Of a DNA stretch of 40,688 nt, positions 25,772 through 33,380 are shown piece after piece. This stretch comes from Actinomycetota bacterium. Lineage in GTDB: Bacteria > Actinomycetota > Actinomycetes > Actinomycetales > Microbacteriaceae. The DNA is taken from positions 1-40,688 of the forward strand of contig JAFDWM010000298.1 of NCBI GenBank assembly GCA_018268455.1. The letters run 5' to 3'. Under the pieces are notes generated by a model. It was not told the DNA's origin, did no database searches, and worked only from the letters and a program-made list of their open reading frames with translations. Numbering within the stretch: position 1 is the first letter of the stretch; each line of letters starts with the position of its first letter. The translations under genes and the position numbers were made by a program.

Positions 25772-26445
25772 TTCGTGCTCCTTGTGCCAGCCGCGGCGAT
25801 GCCTCGCTCCGCGGCGTAGTCCGCCAGCAGCTCCCGCAGCATTCGGCGCCCGCGGTGCAGGCGGCTCATCACGGTGCCGATGGGGGTCTTCATGATGTCG
25901 GCGATCTCCTGATAGGCGAAGCCCTCGACGTCGGCGAGGTACACCGCCAGCCGGAAATCCTCCGGCACCGCCTGCAGCGCCTCCTTGACGACCGAGGCCG
26001 GCATGCGGTCGATGGCCTCGGCCTCGGCCGAGCGGCTGCGCGAGGCCGTGGTCGACTCCGCGCCGCCGAGCTGCCAGTCCTCGAGCTCGTCGATCGTGCC
26101 CTGATACGGCTCGCGCTGCTTCTTGCGATAGATGTTGATGTAGGTGTTGGTCAGGATCCGGTACAGCCACGCCTTCAGGTTGGTGCCCTGCGTGAAGCTC
26201 GCCCAGGATGCGTACGCCTTGACGAACGTCTCCTGCACGAGATCCGCCGCGTCCGCCGGGTTGCGTGTCATCCGCATGGCGGCGGCGTACAGCTGATCCA
26301 TGAAGGGGATCGCCTGCTCCTCGAATTCGCGACGAGGATCGGCGGACTCGACGTCGGCCGATTCGTGCTGCGGTGCCTGATCGTTCATCGCCAGCCAGTC
26401 TAGGCCGACGGCGCCGACCGTCACCGGTTCGAGCGTCGCGAGCAT
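25768..26445 (-). CDS. sigR: ECF RNA polymerase sigma factor, SigR/SigH family
   Basis: Sigma factor for the thiol-oxidative stress response, 225 aa from the chosen start. Sigma-2 contains [14 protein letters not shown] and [19 protein letters not shown], and sigma-4 contains [25 protein letters not shown]. The reading frame is open to 26517, but the ATG at 26445 has GAGGGAG eight bases upstream, and a perfect SigR-type promoter lies between 26499 and 26524, inside the longer version, which excludes that start. A shorter start at 26388 lacks a good ribosome site. SigR-dependent autoregulation is therefore likely. It is divergent from aroA. Confidence 0.93.
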   Translation of the reverse strand: MLATLEPVTVGAVGLDWLAMNDQAPQHESADVESADPRREFEEQAIPFMDQLYAAAMRMTRNPADAADLVQETFVKAYASWASFTQGTNLKAWLYRILTNTYINIYRKKQREPYQGTIDELEDWQLGGAESTTASRSRSAEAEAIDRMPASVVKEALQAVPEDFRLAVYLADVEGFAYQEIADIMKTPIGTVMSRLHRGRRMLRELLADYAAERGIAAAGTRSTK

Positions 26446-26498
26446 TCGTTCTCCCTCGCTGTGCGGCCTCCCCTGTCGAAGGCCTTCAGTAAGGTGGA

Positions 26499-26524
26499 AA
26501 CCGATGAGCGCCCCCACCTATTCC
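26499..26524 (-). promoter_or_regulatory. SigR-type autoregulatory promoter of sigR-rsrA
   Basis: Reverse strand: GGAAT (26524-26520), an 18-base spacer, then GTT (26501-26499). This is the exact SigR/SigH consensus arrangement GGAAT-N18-GTT. It lies over the first codons of the divergent aroA and would start transcription about 45-50 nt before the sigR ATG at 26445. Confidence 0.75.
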
Positions 26525-27838
26525 CCCGCACCGCGCGGCCGCTGGGTCGCGCCCGTCGCGAGCGGCCCTCTGCACGCGCGGCTGCGCATTCCCGGATCCA
26601 AGTCGCTCACGAACCGCGAACTCGTGCTGGCGGCGATCGCCGACGGAGCGGCGGTGGTGCGCGCCCCCCTGCACTCCGACGACTCTGCGCGGATGATCGA
26701 CGCGCTGCGGGCCCTCGGGACCGGCGTGCAGGAGGAGCAGGGAACGGGCGGCTTCGGCCCCGATCTGCGCATCCTTCCGGGGCGTCTCACCGGCGGCGTC
26801 ACGATCGACTGCGGACAGGCGGGCACCGTGATGCGGTTCATCGCCCCGCTCGCGGGTCTCGCCGACGGCGACGTGGTGCTCACCGCCCACGAGACCGCGC
26901 TGCACCGCCCGATGGGGGCGATGATCCGGGCCCTGCGCGACCTCGGTGTCGACGTCGAGGACGACGGCAGCTGGGCGCTGCCGTTCACCGTGCGCGGCCG
27001 CGGGCACATCCGCGGCGGGCGCGTCGAGATCGACGCCTCGGCCTCGAGCCAATTCGTCTCGGGTCTGCTGCTCGCCGCGCCCCGTTTCGACGTCGGCCTG
27101 CACCTCGTGCACACCGGAGAGCGGCTGCCGAGCATGCCGCACATCGACATGACGGTCGAGGCGCTCACCCGCCGCGGCATCAAGGTCACCCGCCCCGCAC
27201 CCGGCGAATGGATGGTCGAGGCAGGCGTACCCCGCGCGCGCGACACGGCGATCGAGCCCGACCTCTCCAACGCCGCGCCGTTCCTCGCCGCGGCCCTGGT
27301 GCGCGGCGGCGAGGTGACCATCGACGGCTGGCCATCCCGCTCCACCCAGCCGGGCGCGCTGCTGCCCCGCCTGCTCGAACAGCTCGGCGCGAAGTCCATC
27401 CTCGACGGCGGCGCTCTCACCGTGCGCGGCACGGGCGTCGTGCGCGGCGTCCAGATCGACCTCGGCGCGGCCGGTGAGCTGGCGCCGACCTTCGCCGGCC
27501 TCGCCGCCCTCGCCGACGCGCCCACCGTGCTCACCGGCATCGGGCACATCCGTCTGCACGAGACCGACCGCATCGCGGCGCTGGCGGGCAACCTGCGCGC
27601 CCTCGGCGGCGACGTCGAGGAGCTCGAGGACGGGATCCGCATCGTCCCCGCACCGTTGCGCGGCGGCACGTGGCCGGCACATCACGATCACCGGATGGCC
27701 ACGACGGGAGCCCTGATCGGGCTGCGCGTGCCCGGCGTCGAGATCGACGAGATCGGCACGACGGCGAAGACGCTGCCCGAGTTCACCCAGCTGTGGGAGC
27801 ATCTGCTTCCGGACGTCGGTGGGAGCGCGCCCGCGTGA
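26504..27838 (+). CDS. aroA: 3-phosphoshikimate 1-carboxyvinyltransferase (EPSP synthase)
   Basis: Sixth step of the shikimate pathway, joining shikimate-3-phosphate and PEP, in the cytosol. It is 444 aa. The N-terminal phosphate-binding motif [11 protein letters not shown] contains Lys33. [10 protein letters not shown] is the PEP-loop motif, HRPMGAM follows, and [21 protein letters not shown] is the C-terminal family signature. AAGGTGG precedes the ATG. Its first codons carry the divergent sigR promoter, so the two genes may interfere. The stop overlaps the rsgA GTG (GTGA). The adjacency of aroA, a SigR/SigH pair and RsgA is also seen in mycobacteria. Confidence 0.95.
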   Translation: MSAPTYSPAPRGRWVAPVASGPLHARLRIPGSKSLTNRELVLAAIADGAAVVRAPLHSDDSARMIDALRALGTGVQEEQGTGGFGPDLRILPGRLTGGVTIDCGQAGTVMRFIAPLAGLADGDVVLTAHETALHRPMGAMIRALRDLGVDVEDDGSWALPFTVRGRGHIRGGRVEIDASASSQFVSGLLLAAPRFDVGLHLVHTGERLPSMPHIDMTVEALTRRGIKVTRPAPGEWMVEAGVPRARDTAIEPDLSNAAPFLAAALVRGGEVTIDGWPSRSTQPGALLPRLLEQLGAKSILDGGALTVRGTGVVRGVQIDLGAAGELAPTFAGLAALADAPTVLTGIGHIRLHETDRIAALAGNLRALGGDVEELEDGIRIVPAPLRGGTWPAHHDHRMATTGALIGLRVPGVEIDEIGTTAKTLPEFTQLWEHLLPDVGGSAPA

Positions 27839-28881
27839 GCTGGCTCGACGACGACGGCGACGACGAGCTCGACGACTTCGACGAGTCTCGGATCCGGGTG
27901 CGCCCGAATCCGAAGGCCAACCGTCCGCGCACGAAGCGCAGGCCCGCGCACAGCGATGCGGAGATCGGCCGCGTGCTCGGCGTCGATCGCGGCCGATACC
28001 AGGTGCTGCTCGGCGAGGGCACCCCCGAGGAGCGCATGCTGACCGCAGCCAGGGCCCGTGAGCTGCGCCGCACGCCGATCGTGACCGGCGATGCCGCACG
28101 CGTGGTCGGCGACCGCTCCGGCGAGGACGGCACCCTCGGCCGCATCATCGGCATCGTCGAGCGCACCTCGCTGCTGCGGCGCAGCGCCGACGACACCGAT
28201 CAGGTGGAGCGGGTGATCGTCGCCAACGCCGATCAGATGCTCGTCGTGGTGGCCGCCGCGGATCCCGAGCCCCGCGAGCGCCTCGTCGACCGCTACCTGG
28301 TGGCGGCGCTGGACGCGGGGATCCGCCCGCTGCTGGTCGTCACGAAGACCGACCTCGCGGATCCTGCGGAGTTCCTCCGGCACTTCGAGGGGCTCGATCT
28401 GAGGGTTTTCACGAGTGCGCGCGGCGAGATGCCTGTGGAGGAGATCGGATCGGCCCTCGTGGGTCACTCGACCGTCTTCGTCGGCCACTCGGGCGTCGGC
28501 AAGTCGACGCTCGTGAATGCGCTCGTGCCCGGCGCGGGGCGCGCCACCGGACATGTGAACGAGGTCACCGGCCGCGGCCGGCACACCTCCTCCTCGACGG
28601 TGTCGCTGCGCTACGTGTCGCCCGCGGGATCCGGCTGGGTGATCGACACGCCGGGCGTGCGGTCATTCGGCCTGGGGCACGTGGATCCGCAGAACATCCT
28701 CGCCGCGTTCACCGAACTCGCGGCGATCGCCGAGGACTGCCCGCGCGGCTGCACTCACCGTTCCGACGCGGAGGACTGCGCGCTGAACGAGGCCGCGGCC
28801 GACGGCCGGCTCGGCCCGGCGGGGCTCGCCCGCCTCGAGTCCCTGCAGCGGCTGCTGGCGACCTTCGCAGACAAGCTCTGA
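27835..28881 (+). CDS. rsgA: Small ribosomal subunit biogenesis GTPase
   Basis: Circularly permuted GTPase that assists late 30S maturation, 348 aa. The order is OB-fold (about 40-110), then G4 (TKTDLA), then the P-loop GHSGVGKST with Lys223, then G3 DTPGVRSF. A C-terminal zinc knuckle has Cys302, Cys306, His308 and Cys315. The CPRGCTH spacing is one residue shorter between the first two cysteines than in E. coli. The first 30 residues are Asp/Glu-rich (DDDGDDELDDFDE). The GTG start overlaps the aroA stop, so the pair is co-translated. Upstream in-frame sequence is an aroA shadow. Confidence 0.94.
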   Translation: MSWLDDDGDDELDDFDESRIRVRPNPKANRPRTKRRPAHSDAEIGRVLGVDRGRYQVLLGEGTPEERMLTAARARELRRTPIVTGDAARVVGDRSGEDGTLGRIIGIVERTSLLRRSADDTDQVERVIVANADQMLVVVAAADPEPRERLVDRYLVAALDAGIRPLLVVTKTDLADPAEFLRHFEGLDLRVFTSARGEMPVEEIGSALVGHSTVFVGHSGVGKSTLVNALVPGAGRATGHVNEVTGRGRHTSSSTVSLRYVSPAGSGWVIDTPGVRSFGLGHVDPQNILAAFTELAAIAEDCPRGCTHRSDAEDCALNEAAADGRLGPAGLARLESLQRLLATFADKL

Positions 28882-28907
28882 CACGCGCCGCGGGCGACAC
28901 CGGCCGA

Positions 28908-28913
28908 TAGCCT
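28908..28913 (+). promoter_or_regulatory. Predicted -10 box (TAGCCT) for a leaderless bcp mRNA
   Basis: TAGCCT ends six bases before the ATG at 28920. There is no ribosome site. Confidence 0.55.
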
Positions 28914-28919
28914 GGACGG

Positions 28920-29396
28920 ATGACTGCGCCGCGCCTGGAACCCGGATCCCCCGCCCCCGACTTCACCCTGCCCGACCAGAACGGCGCGCCCGTCTCGCTG
29001 CGCGACCTGCGCGGGAATCGTGTCGTGCTGTACTTCTACCCGGCGGCCATGACGCCCGGCTGCACGACCGAGGCCTGCGATTTCCGCGACAGCCTGGCCT
29101 CCCTCCAGGGCGCCGGATACACCGTGCTCGGCGTCTCCCGCGACGATGTCGCGAAGCTCGCACGGTTCGCCGAGCGCGATGCGCTCACCTTCCCCCTGCT
29201 CAGCGACGTCGACCTCGCCGTGCACCAGGCCTACGGCGTCTGGGGCGAGAAGAAGAATTACGGCAAGGTCGTCCAGGGCGTCATCCGCTCGACGTTCCTG
29301 ATCGATGAGCACGGCGTGATCACGCACGCGCTGTACAACGTCAAGGCCACCGGCCATGTCGCGCGGATCCGCAAGCTCCTGGGCCTCACGGGCTGA
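28920..29396 (+). CDS. bcp: Thioredoxin-dependent thiol peroxidase (Bcp/PrxQ family)
   Basis: Reduces hydrogen peroxide and organic peroxides using thioredoxin, in the cytosol. It is 158 aa. The peroxiredoxin motif PxxxTxxC runs from Pro41 to the peroxidatic Cys48, and Cys53 five residues later is the resolving cysteine of the PrxQ type. The C-terminal segment contains RSTFLIDEHG. It lies 38 bp after rsgA but has its own TAGCCT box six bases before the ATG, so an independent leaderless transcript is likely. A peroxide-detoxifying gene close to sigR/rsrA fits a thiol-stress neighbourhood, although no SigR promoter was seen in front of it. Confidence 0.94.
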   Translation: MTAPRLEPGSPAPDFTLPDQNGAPVSLRDLRGNRVVLYFYPAAMTPGCTTEACDFRDSLASLQGAGYTVLGVSRDDVAKLARFAERDALTFPLLSDVDLAVHQAYGVWGEKKNYGKVVQGVIRSTFLIDEHGVITHALYNVKATGHVARIRKLLGLTG

Positions 29397-29411
29397 CCCT
29401 GGCGGCGTCAG
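29393..29411. terminator. Short inverted repeat with both stop codons (bcp / membrane protein)
   Basis: CTGAC (29393-29397) and GTCAG (29407-29411) flank a 9-nt loop. Both opposing stop codons lie in the arms. It is short, and weak as a terminator. Confidence 0.3.
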
Positions 29412-29842
29412 TCGCGCGCGTCGCCGGATCCGGGATCCTCGGGCCCCTCGCCGTCGGATCCGCGGCGCGCCGCCTCGCCCTCGCGCTTGATCAGCAGGAT
29501 CAGCAGCACCGCGCCGATGGCACCGGGAATCGCGAGTGACAGCACGAAGCCGGCCGGGAAGGGCTGCACGCCGAGGGCGCTCAGCGCCGTCGCGATCGCG
29601 AGGATCTGCACGACGAGTCCGCCGCTGCGACCGAACGAGTGCCCGCGCAGCACGGCCACGGCGAGCGCGCCCAGACCGACCGCGCCCACCACGGTGAGGC
29701 CGATGAGCCCCAGCGCGGAGGGCGGCGAGTACGCCCCGCCCGCGCTCAGCCCGAACACCTCGGTCAGCGCGATCACCAGCAGTGCGACGGCTTCGAGGGC
29801 GAGCAGCCCCGCCGCCGCGATGGTCAGTCTCGACGTGCGCAT
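29408..29842 (-). CDS. Unknown four-helix membrane protein
   Basis: 144-aa protein with four hydrophobic segments at about 8-28, 42-64, 74-93 and 96-116, followed by a short basic turn (LIKREGEAARR) and an acidic Gly/Asp/Pro-rich tail of about 25 residues. No catalytic or binding motif is visible and the family was not recognised. The ATG at 29842 has GGGAGAG close upstream. It converges on bcp with 11 bp between stops and diverges from whiB1. It might be associated with envelope or stress functions because of its neighbours, but that is speculation. Confidence 0.7.
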   Translation of the reverse strand: MRTSRLTIAAAGLLALEAVALLVIALTEVFGLSAGGAYSPPSALGLIGLTVVGAVGLGALAVAVLRGHSFGRSGGLVVQILAIATALSALGVQPFPAGFVLSLAIPGAIGAVLLILLIKREGEAARRGSDGEGPEDPGSGDARD

Positions 29843-29902
29843 CGCTCTCCCGGTTCGTCGGCAGTTCCGCGGGGATTCACCCGCAGTTCAGAAAACCCTT
29901 GA

Positions 29903-29932
29903 TTGACGGGGTTCCATGTAAGAGAATAGAAC
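29903..29932 (+). promoter_or_regulatory. Candidate whiB1 promoter
   Basis: TTGACG (29903-29908) and TAGAAC (29927-29932) are 18 bases apart. This would give a leader of about 130 nt. TGTG and CACA (29939-29942 and 29947-29950) form a small inverted repeat at the expected start point. Its spacing does not fit a CRP site. Confidence 0.4.
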
Positions 29933-30067
29933 AAGCCATGTGCTCCCACAGCGGCGTGGGGCGGGCGACAGCTCGCATCACAGATGGGCGACGCCCCCGA
30001 ACGCCGCCCGTGACCCAAGAGCCCGCGATCCGCGAGGCTCATGACATTTCCACACTGAGGAGCCCCC

Positions 30068-30316
30068 ATGGATTGGCGCGACAAGGCCGCCTGCCTGACT
30101 GTCGACCCCGAGCTGTTCTTCCCCGTCGGGAACACCGGACCTGCTGTCGATCAGATCGAGAAGGCGAAGGCCGTGTGCGCCCGGTGCACCGTCACCGAGG
30201 TCTGCCTGCAGTACGCCCTCGAGTCCAGCCAGGATTCGGGCGTGTGGGGCGGCCTCAGCGAAGACGAGCGCCGCGCCCTCAAGCGCCGCGCAGCCCGCGC
30301 CCGCCGCGCCGGCTGA
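30068..30316 (+). CDS. whiB1: WhiB1-type iron-sulfur transcriptional regulator
   Basis: 82-aa Wbl protein. Cluster ligands are Cys9, Cys37, Cys40 and Cys46, the same positions as in mycobacterial WhiB1, and the start MDWRDKAAC and the block DPELFFPVGNTGPA are nearly diagnostic. GVWGG and the basic tail ERRALKRRAARARR form the DNA-binding end. WhiB1 carries a nitric-oxide-sensitive [4Fe-4S] cluster and binds the primary sigma factor. The ATG follows GAGGAG. It converges with pdtaS, the same neighbour pair as Rv3219/Rv3220c. Confidence 0.95.
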   Translation: MDWRDKAACLTVDPELFFPVGNTGPAVDQIEKAKAVCARCTVTEVCLQYALESSQDSGVWGGLSEDERRALKRRAARARRAG

Positions 30317-30332
30317 GCCGGTCCGGCTCAGC
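30312..30332. terminator. Inverted repeat containing both stop codons (whiB1 / pdtaS)
   Basis: GCTGAGCC (30312-30319) and GGCTCAGC (30325-30332) are perfect 8-bp arms around GGTCC. The whiB1 TGA and the pdtaS stop sit in opposite arms. Likely bidirectional terminator. Confidence 0.55.
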
Positions 30333-31812
30333 TCTTCACCCACCGCATCGGAATGTCGATCGTGACGACCGTGCCCGCCCCGTCGGAGCCGTTCCAGACG
30401 ATCGTGCCGCCGAGTTCGCCCTGGATGAGGGTGCGGATGATCTGCGTGCCCAGGCCCTGACCGATCCGCCCCTCGGGCAGGCCGTGTCCGGTGTCGCTCA
30501 CGATCACGCGCAGGTTCTCCTCGGTCCGCTGCGCCTCGATCGTGACGACGCCCTCCTGACCGGCCAGCCCGTGCTCCACGGCGTTCGTCACGACCTCGGT
30601 CAGTGCGAGCGCCAGCGGCGTCGCGTACTCGCTGGGCAGCACGCCGAACCGGCCCGTCGACTGCGTGCGCGCGCGTGTGTTCGGCGCTGCGGCGACCTCG
30701 GCGACCAGCTTCAGCACCCGTGCGAAGACCTCGTCGAAGTCCGCCTTCTGGGCGAGCCCGCCGGCGAGCGTGTCGTGCACCACGGCGATCGACTCGACCC
30801 GGCGCATGGCCTGGGTGAGCGCGTCCCGAGCCTCTTCCGAGTGCGTGCGTCGTGCCTGGATCCGCAGCAGCGATGCGACGGTCTGCAGGTTGTTCTTCAC
30901 CCGGTGGTGGATCTCCCGGATGGTGGCGTCCTTGGTGATGAGCTCCTGCTCCTGGTGACGCAGCTCGGAGACATCCCGGCACAGCACGATCGCGCCGATG
31001 CGGGTGCCGTGATCGCGCAGCGGTATCGCCCGGAGCGACACCGTCACCCCGCGGGCCTCGATGTCGGTGCGCCAGGGCGCACGGCCGGTCACGACCACCG
31101 GGAGGGATTCGTCGACCTGGCGCGACGGCGGGACGATGCGGGTGGTCACCTCGACCAGCGATTCCCCCTCGAGCTCCTCGTCGAAACCCATCCGATTGAA
31201 CGCGCTGAGCGCGTTCGGGCTCGCGAACGTCACCACGCCGTCGACGTCGATGCGGATCAATCCGTCGGATGCGCGCGGCGCGCCCCGGCGCGGTGAGGTG
31301 GGAGCGGACAGGTCGGGGAAGTCCCCCGCCGAGATCATGCCGAACAGGTCATCGGCGGCCTCATTGAACGTGATCTGCTGACGCGACGGGGTGCGGGCTT
31401 CGCCGAGGTTCGTGTGCCGCGTGAGCACGCCGATGGGACGGCGCTGCCCGTTCTCACCGCGACGAGAGCGCCCGATCGGCACGGCGCGCACGCGCGTGGG
31501 CGTCTCCTCGAACCAGTCCGGATTCGAGGAGTCGACGATGGAGGCGCTGTCGAAGGCGCCCTGCACCTGGGTGCGCCACTGCGGTCGCACCCGCTCCCCC
31601 ACGATGTCGCGGTAGAACAGGGTGGCCGCGCCGCTCGGACGGGTGTGCGCGACCGCGACGAATGAATCATCCGCGGTCGCGATCCAGATCACGATGTCGG
31701 CCGAGGCGAGATCGGCCAGAAGCTGTCCGTCCCCGGCGAGGCGATGCAGCCATTCGACGTCTTCGTCTTCGAGGCGGCCCTGAGCCTGGGCGAGATCGCT
31801 GAGTGTCGACAC
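30328..31812 (-). CDS. pdtaS: Cytosolic sensor histidine kinase, PdtaS type
   Basis: 494-aa kinase with no membrane segment. An N-terminal GAF-like domain (about 1-160) is followed by a PAS domain (about 185-285, with RIDVDGVVTFASPNALSAF). A HisKA_2 dimerisation helix has the phospho-acceptor in IHHRVKNNLQ (His303), and the C-terminal HATPase has TNAVEHGL and SDTGHGLP. PdtaS partners the RNA-binding antiterminator regulator PdtaR, which is not in this window. The GTG start lies six bases after a TAGGCT box, and no ribosome site is needed. The adjacency to whiB1 supports the assignment. Confidence 0.93.
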   Translation of the reverse strand: MSTLSDLAQAQGRLEDEDVEWLHRLAGDGQLLADLASADIVIWIATADDSFVAVAHTRPSGAATLFYRDIVGERVRPQWRTQVQGAFDSASIVDSSNPDWFEETPTRVRAVPIGRSRRGENGQRRPIGVLTRHTNLGEARTPSRQQITFNEAADDLFGMISAGDFPDLSAPTSPRRGAPRASDGLIRIDVDGVVTFASPNALSAFNRMGFDEELEGESLVEVTTRIVPPSRQVDESLPVVVTGRAPWRTDIEARGVTVSLRAIPLRDHGTRIGAIVLCRDVSELRHQEQELITKDATIREIHHRVKNNLQTVASLLRIQARRTHSEEARDALTQAMRRVESIAVVHDTLAGGLAQKADFDEVFARVLKLVAEVAAAPNTRARTQSTGRFGVLPSEYATPLALALTEVVTNAVEHGLAGQEGVVTIEAQRTEENLRVIVSDTGHGLPEGRIGQGLGTQIIRTLIQGELGGTIVWNGSDGAGTVVTIDIPMRWVKS

Positions 31813-31818
31813 CCTGCC

Positions 31819-31824
31819 AGCCTA
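31819..31824 (-). promoter_or_regulatory. Predicted -10 box (TAGGCT) for a leaderless pdtaS mRNA
   Basis: TAGGCT on the reverse strand ends six bases before the GTG at 31812. Confidence 0.55.
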
Positions 31825-31873
31825 GGGCGCGAGGACCGGAGCGCCGCACCGTTTCCGTGGCCGGCGCCGCGTG

Positions 31874-32260
31874 TCAGAGGATCGCGAGGGTGGTCGCCCG
31901 CCAGCGCCGGTCCAGACCCTCCAGCCGCACCGCGACGGCTCGCGCCCGGCCGGGCGTCTGCACGACCAGGTTCGCCTCGACCACCCCGTCCGCCGGCTCG
32001 GACAGATGAACCGAGAGGATCTGGAATGTCGGCCGCACCGCCGGAACGCCCCGAGCGCTGCGGGCGCGGGCGGACAGGCCGGCCCTCGTCGCCAGGACCA
32101 GGAACGCGTCCTCGGTGAGCCATCGCGCAAGCTGATCCGCTTCGCGCACACCCGCCAGCACCTCGAGCACGCCGCACGTCAGAGCCTCCAGCAGCGGCCG
32201 CGGATCGGGCAGCTCGGCCGTCGGCGTCGGCTGGGGTGCGAAATCTTCGAGCGTCATCAT
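31874..32260 (-). CDS. Rv3235-family protein
   Basis: 128-aa cytosolic protein of the small actinobacterial Rv3235 family, whose function is unknown. It has a short Pro-rich N-terminus (LEDFAPQPTPTAELPDP), a helical segment with LEALTCGVLEVLAG and ADQLARWL, and a C-terminal beta-rich half ending LEGLDRRWRATTLAIL. The start at 32260 has GGAG eight bases upstream and is followed by a second Met. The longer in-frame ORF runs through the divergent promoter region. The family gene lies near secA in M. tuberculosis as well. A role connected with secretion or division is only suggested by context. Confidence 0.78.
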   Translation of the reverse strand: MMTLEDFAPQPTPTAELPDPRPLLEALTCGVLEVLAGVREADQLARWLTEDAFLVLATRAGLSARARSARGVPAVRPTFQILSVHLSEPADGVVEANLVVQTPGRARAVAVRLEGLDRRWRATTLAIL

Positions 32261-32346
32261 GGCGGTACTCCGGTGGCGATCGGACGAACGGTCTGGCCAG
32301 CATTCGAGCACAACGGAGGCCGTCATGTGCGGGATCCGACGAGAAA

Positions 32347-32355
32347 TGTGGATAA
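32347..32355 (-). promoter_or_regulatory. TTATCCACA (DnaA-box-like) motif, copy 1
   Basis: TGTGGATAA, followed by C, lies 38 nt before the start at 32394. It equals the consensus DnaA box on the reverse strand. The same ten bases recur at 33333-33342 at nearly the same distance from another start. Confidence 0.5.
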
Positions 32356-32380
32356 CCCGTATACCGGTCTCGGAGTCCCG

Positions 32381-32386
32381 TAGCCT
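32381..32386 (+). promoter_or_regulatory. Predicted -10 box (TAGCCT) for a leaderless mRNA of the coiled-coil gene
   Basis: TAGCCT ends seven bases before the ATG at 32394. No ribosome site is present. Confidence 0.5.
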
Positions 32387-32393
32387 CGTCCGC

Positions 32394-32990
32394 ATGGAAT
32401 GGGACCGGCTGTTCGAGGACCTCGAGGATCAGATCGCCTCGGGGTGGGAAGCCGAGCGCGCAGCCCTCGATGCCGAGGCCGAGCGGCTGCGGATCGCGCG
32501 ACTCGACCTGCGTGCGCGACTCGGCGCGCTCGCCGACGAAGGCACGACGGCGACGGCGGTCCTGGCCGACTCCACCGTCGTGACCGGCGCGCTGCGTGCC
32601 GTGGGCGCGGACTGGGCGGCGCTGCAGCCGGAGACCTCGCGAGGCCTGGTGCTGCTCCCGTCCGCCGCCGTCGAGCTCTGGAAGCTCGATCACGGCGCTC
32701 TGCTGTCCAGCGGCGCCTCGGCCGCGGCGCTGAGCCCGCTGCGCGAGCGCATGACGCTCGGCTTCGTGGTGCGCGATCTCGCCCGCCGGCGCAGCGGAGT
32801 CACCGTGCGCACGCGGTCGAGCACCGTGCTGTCCGGCACGATCGATCGCGCCGGCTCCGACCACTTCGACCTCGCGCTGCACGACGCCGGCGCCCCCCGG
32901 CGCACCCAGGCCATCCGCGGCTTCCGGATCGTGCCGTTCAGCGCGGTCCTGTCGATCGGCACCGACGGCCCGGCACCGGGCATCGGCTGA
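32394..32990 (+). CDS. Unknown protein with N-terminal coiled coil
   Basis: 198-aa protein of unrecognised family. Residues 1-50 are strongly helical and charged (FEDLEDQIASGWEAERAALD) and probably form a coiled coil. Residues 55-130 contain short strands (TVVTGALRAVG, then GLVLLPSAAVEL). Residues 130-190 form a second alpha/beta part with FVVRDLARRRSG and a basic patch, ending in a strand with FRIVPFSAVLS. No catalytic motif is seen. The upstream in-frame extension from 32259 contains no ribosome site. It diverges from the Rv3235-family gene and precedes the convergent HTH gene. Shared motifs upstream suggest co-regulation with the SAF gene. Confidence 0.72.
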   Translation: MEWDRLFEDLEDQIASGWEAERAALDAEAERLRIARLDLRARLGALADEGTTATAVLADSTVVTGALRAVGADWAALQPETSRGLVLLPSAAVELWKLDHGALLSSGASAAALSPLRERMTLGFVVRDLARRRSGVTVRTRSSTVLSGTIDRAGSDHFDLALHDAGAPRRTQAIRGFRIVPFSAVLSIGTDGPAPGIG

Positions 32991-33004
32991 CGGAGCCGCC
33001 GCGC

Positions 33005-33283
33005 TCAGTCCCCGCTGCGCAGCGGCGGGCCCCACAGCTCGGGGAAGCTGGCCGCGTTCGCCTGCCGCCACAGCGCACGACGCCGCACGTCCTCGGCCTG
33101 CTCGGCGAGGTAGTCATCGATCGATGCCTCCTCGATGCGCCAGGCCGCGGGCGACCCGAGTCGCGCACCCCGCAGGCTCCCCTGCTGCACCAGGTCGACG
33201 ATCTCATCGACCCGGACACCGAGAAGCTCGGCGACCTGGGCCGGGGCGAGATAGCGCGGTGCAGGCGTGGATGCGTCGGGCAT
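33005..33283 (-). CDS. Small helix-turn-helix (excisionase/MerR-like) DNA-binding protein
   Basis: 92-aa protein. Residues 9-55 are the excisionase-type winged HTH: LAPAQVAELLGVRVDEIVDL, then the wing with SLRGARLGSPAAWRIEEASIDDYL. A short helical tail (EDVRRRALWRQANAASF) follows. Such proteins occur as excisionases, BldC-like regulators or single-domain MerR relatives. No integrase or other mobile-element gene is nearby, so a chromosomal regulator is more likely. The ATG at 33283 was chosen because the upstream in-frame sequence overlaps the divergent SAF gene. It lies between two genes that share the TGTGGATAAC motif, so it is a candidate for the protein binding there. Confidence 0.78.
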   Translation of the reverse strand: MPDASTPAPRYLAPAQVAELLGVRVDEIVDLVQQGSLRGARLGSPAAWRIEEASIDDYLAEQAEDVRRRALWRQANAASFPELWGPPLRSGD

Positions 33284-33332
33284 GCACCCATTGTGCTCTC
33301 CGCGGAGGGGCGTCGCGAGACTCCACCGGGGC

Positions 33333-33341
33333 TGTGGATAA
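33333..33341 (-). promoter_or_regulatory. TTATCCACA (DnaA-box-like) motif, copy 2
   Basis: TGTGGATAA, followed by C, lies 39 nt before the SAF gene start at 33381. It sits in the gap between the divergent HTH and SAF genes. Confidence 0.5.
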
Positions 33342-33380
33342 CTTCGAGGACGTCGGAGCGGAATCTGTGAGCATGAGGTC

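Noticed and set aside
29939-29950. CRP/GlxR site upstream of whiB1
   Set aside because: The half-sites TGTG and CACA are only four bases apart, which does not fit the eight-base spacing of that family.
33005-33283. Phage or integrative-element excisionase
   Set aside because: The HTH fold fits, but there is no integrase, attachment repeat or composition shift nearby.
32347-33342. Replication origin suggested by two DnaA-like boxes
   Set aside because: Only two boxes 1 kb apart and no dnaA, dnaN, gyrB or AT-rich unwinding region. A regulatory role is more plausible.
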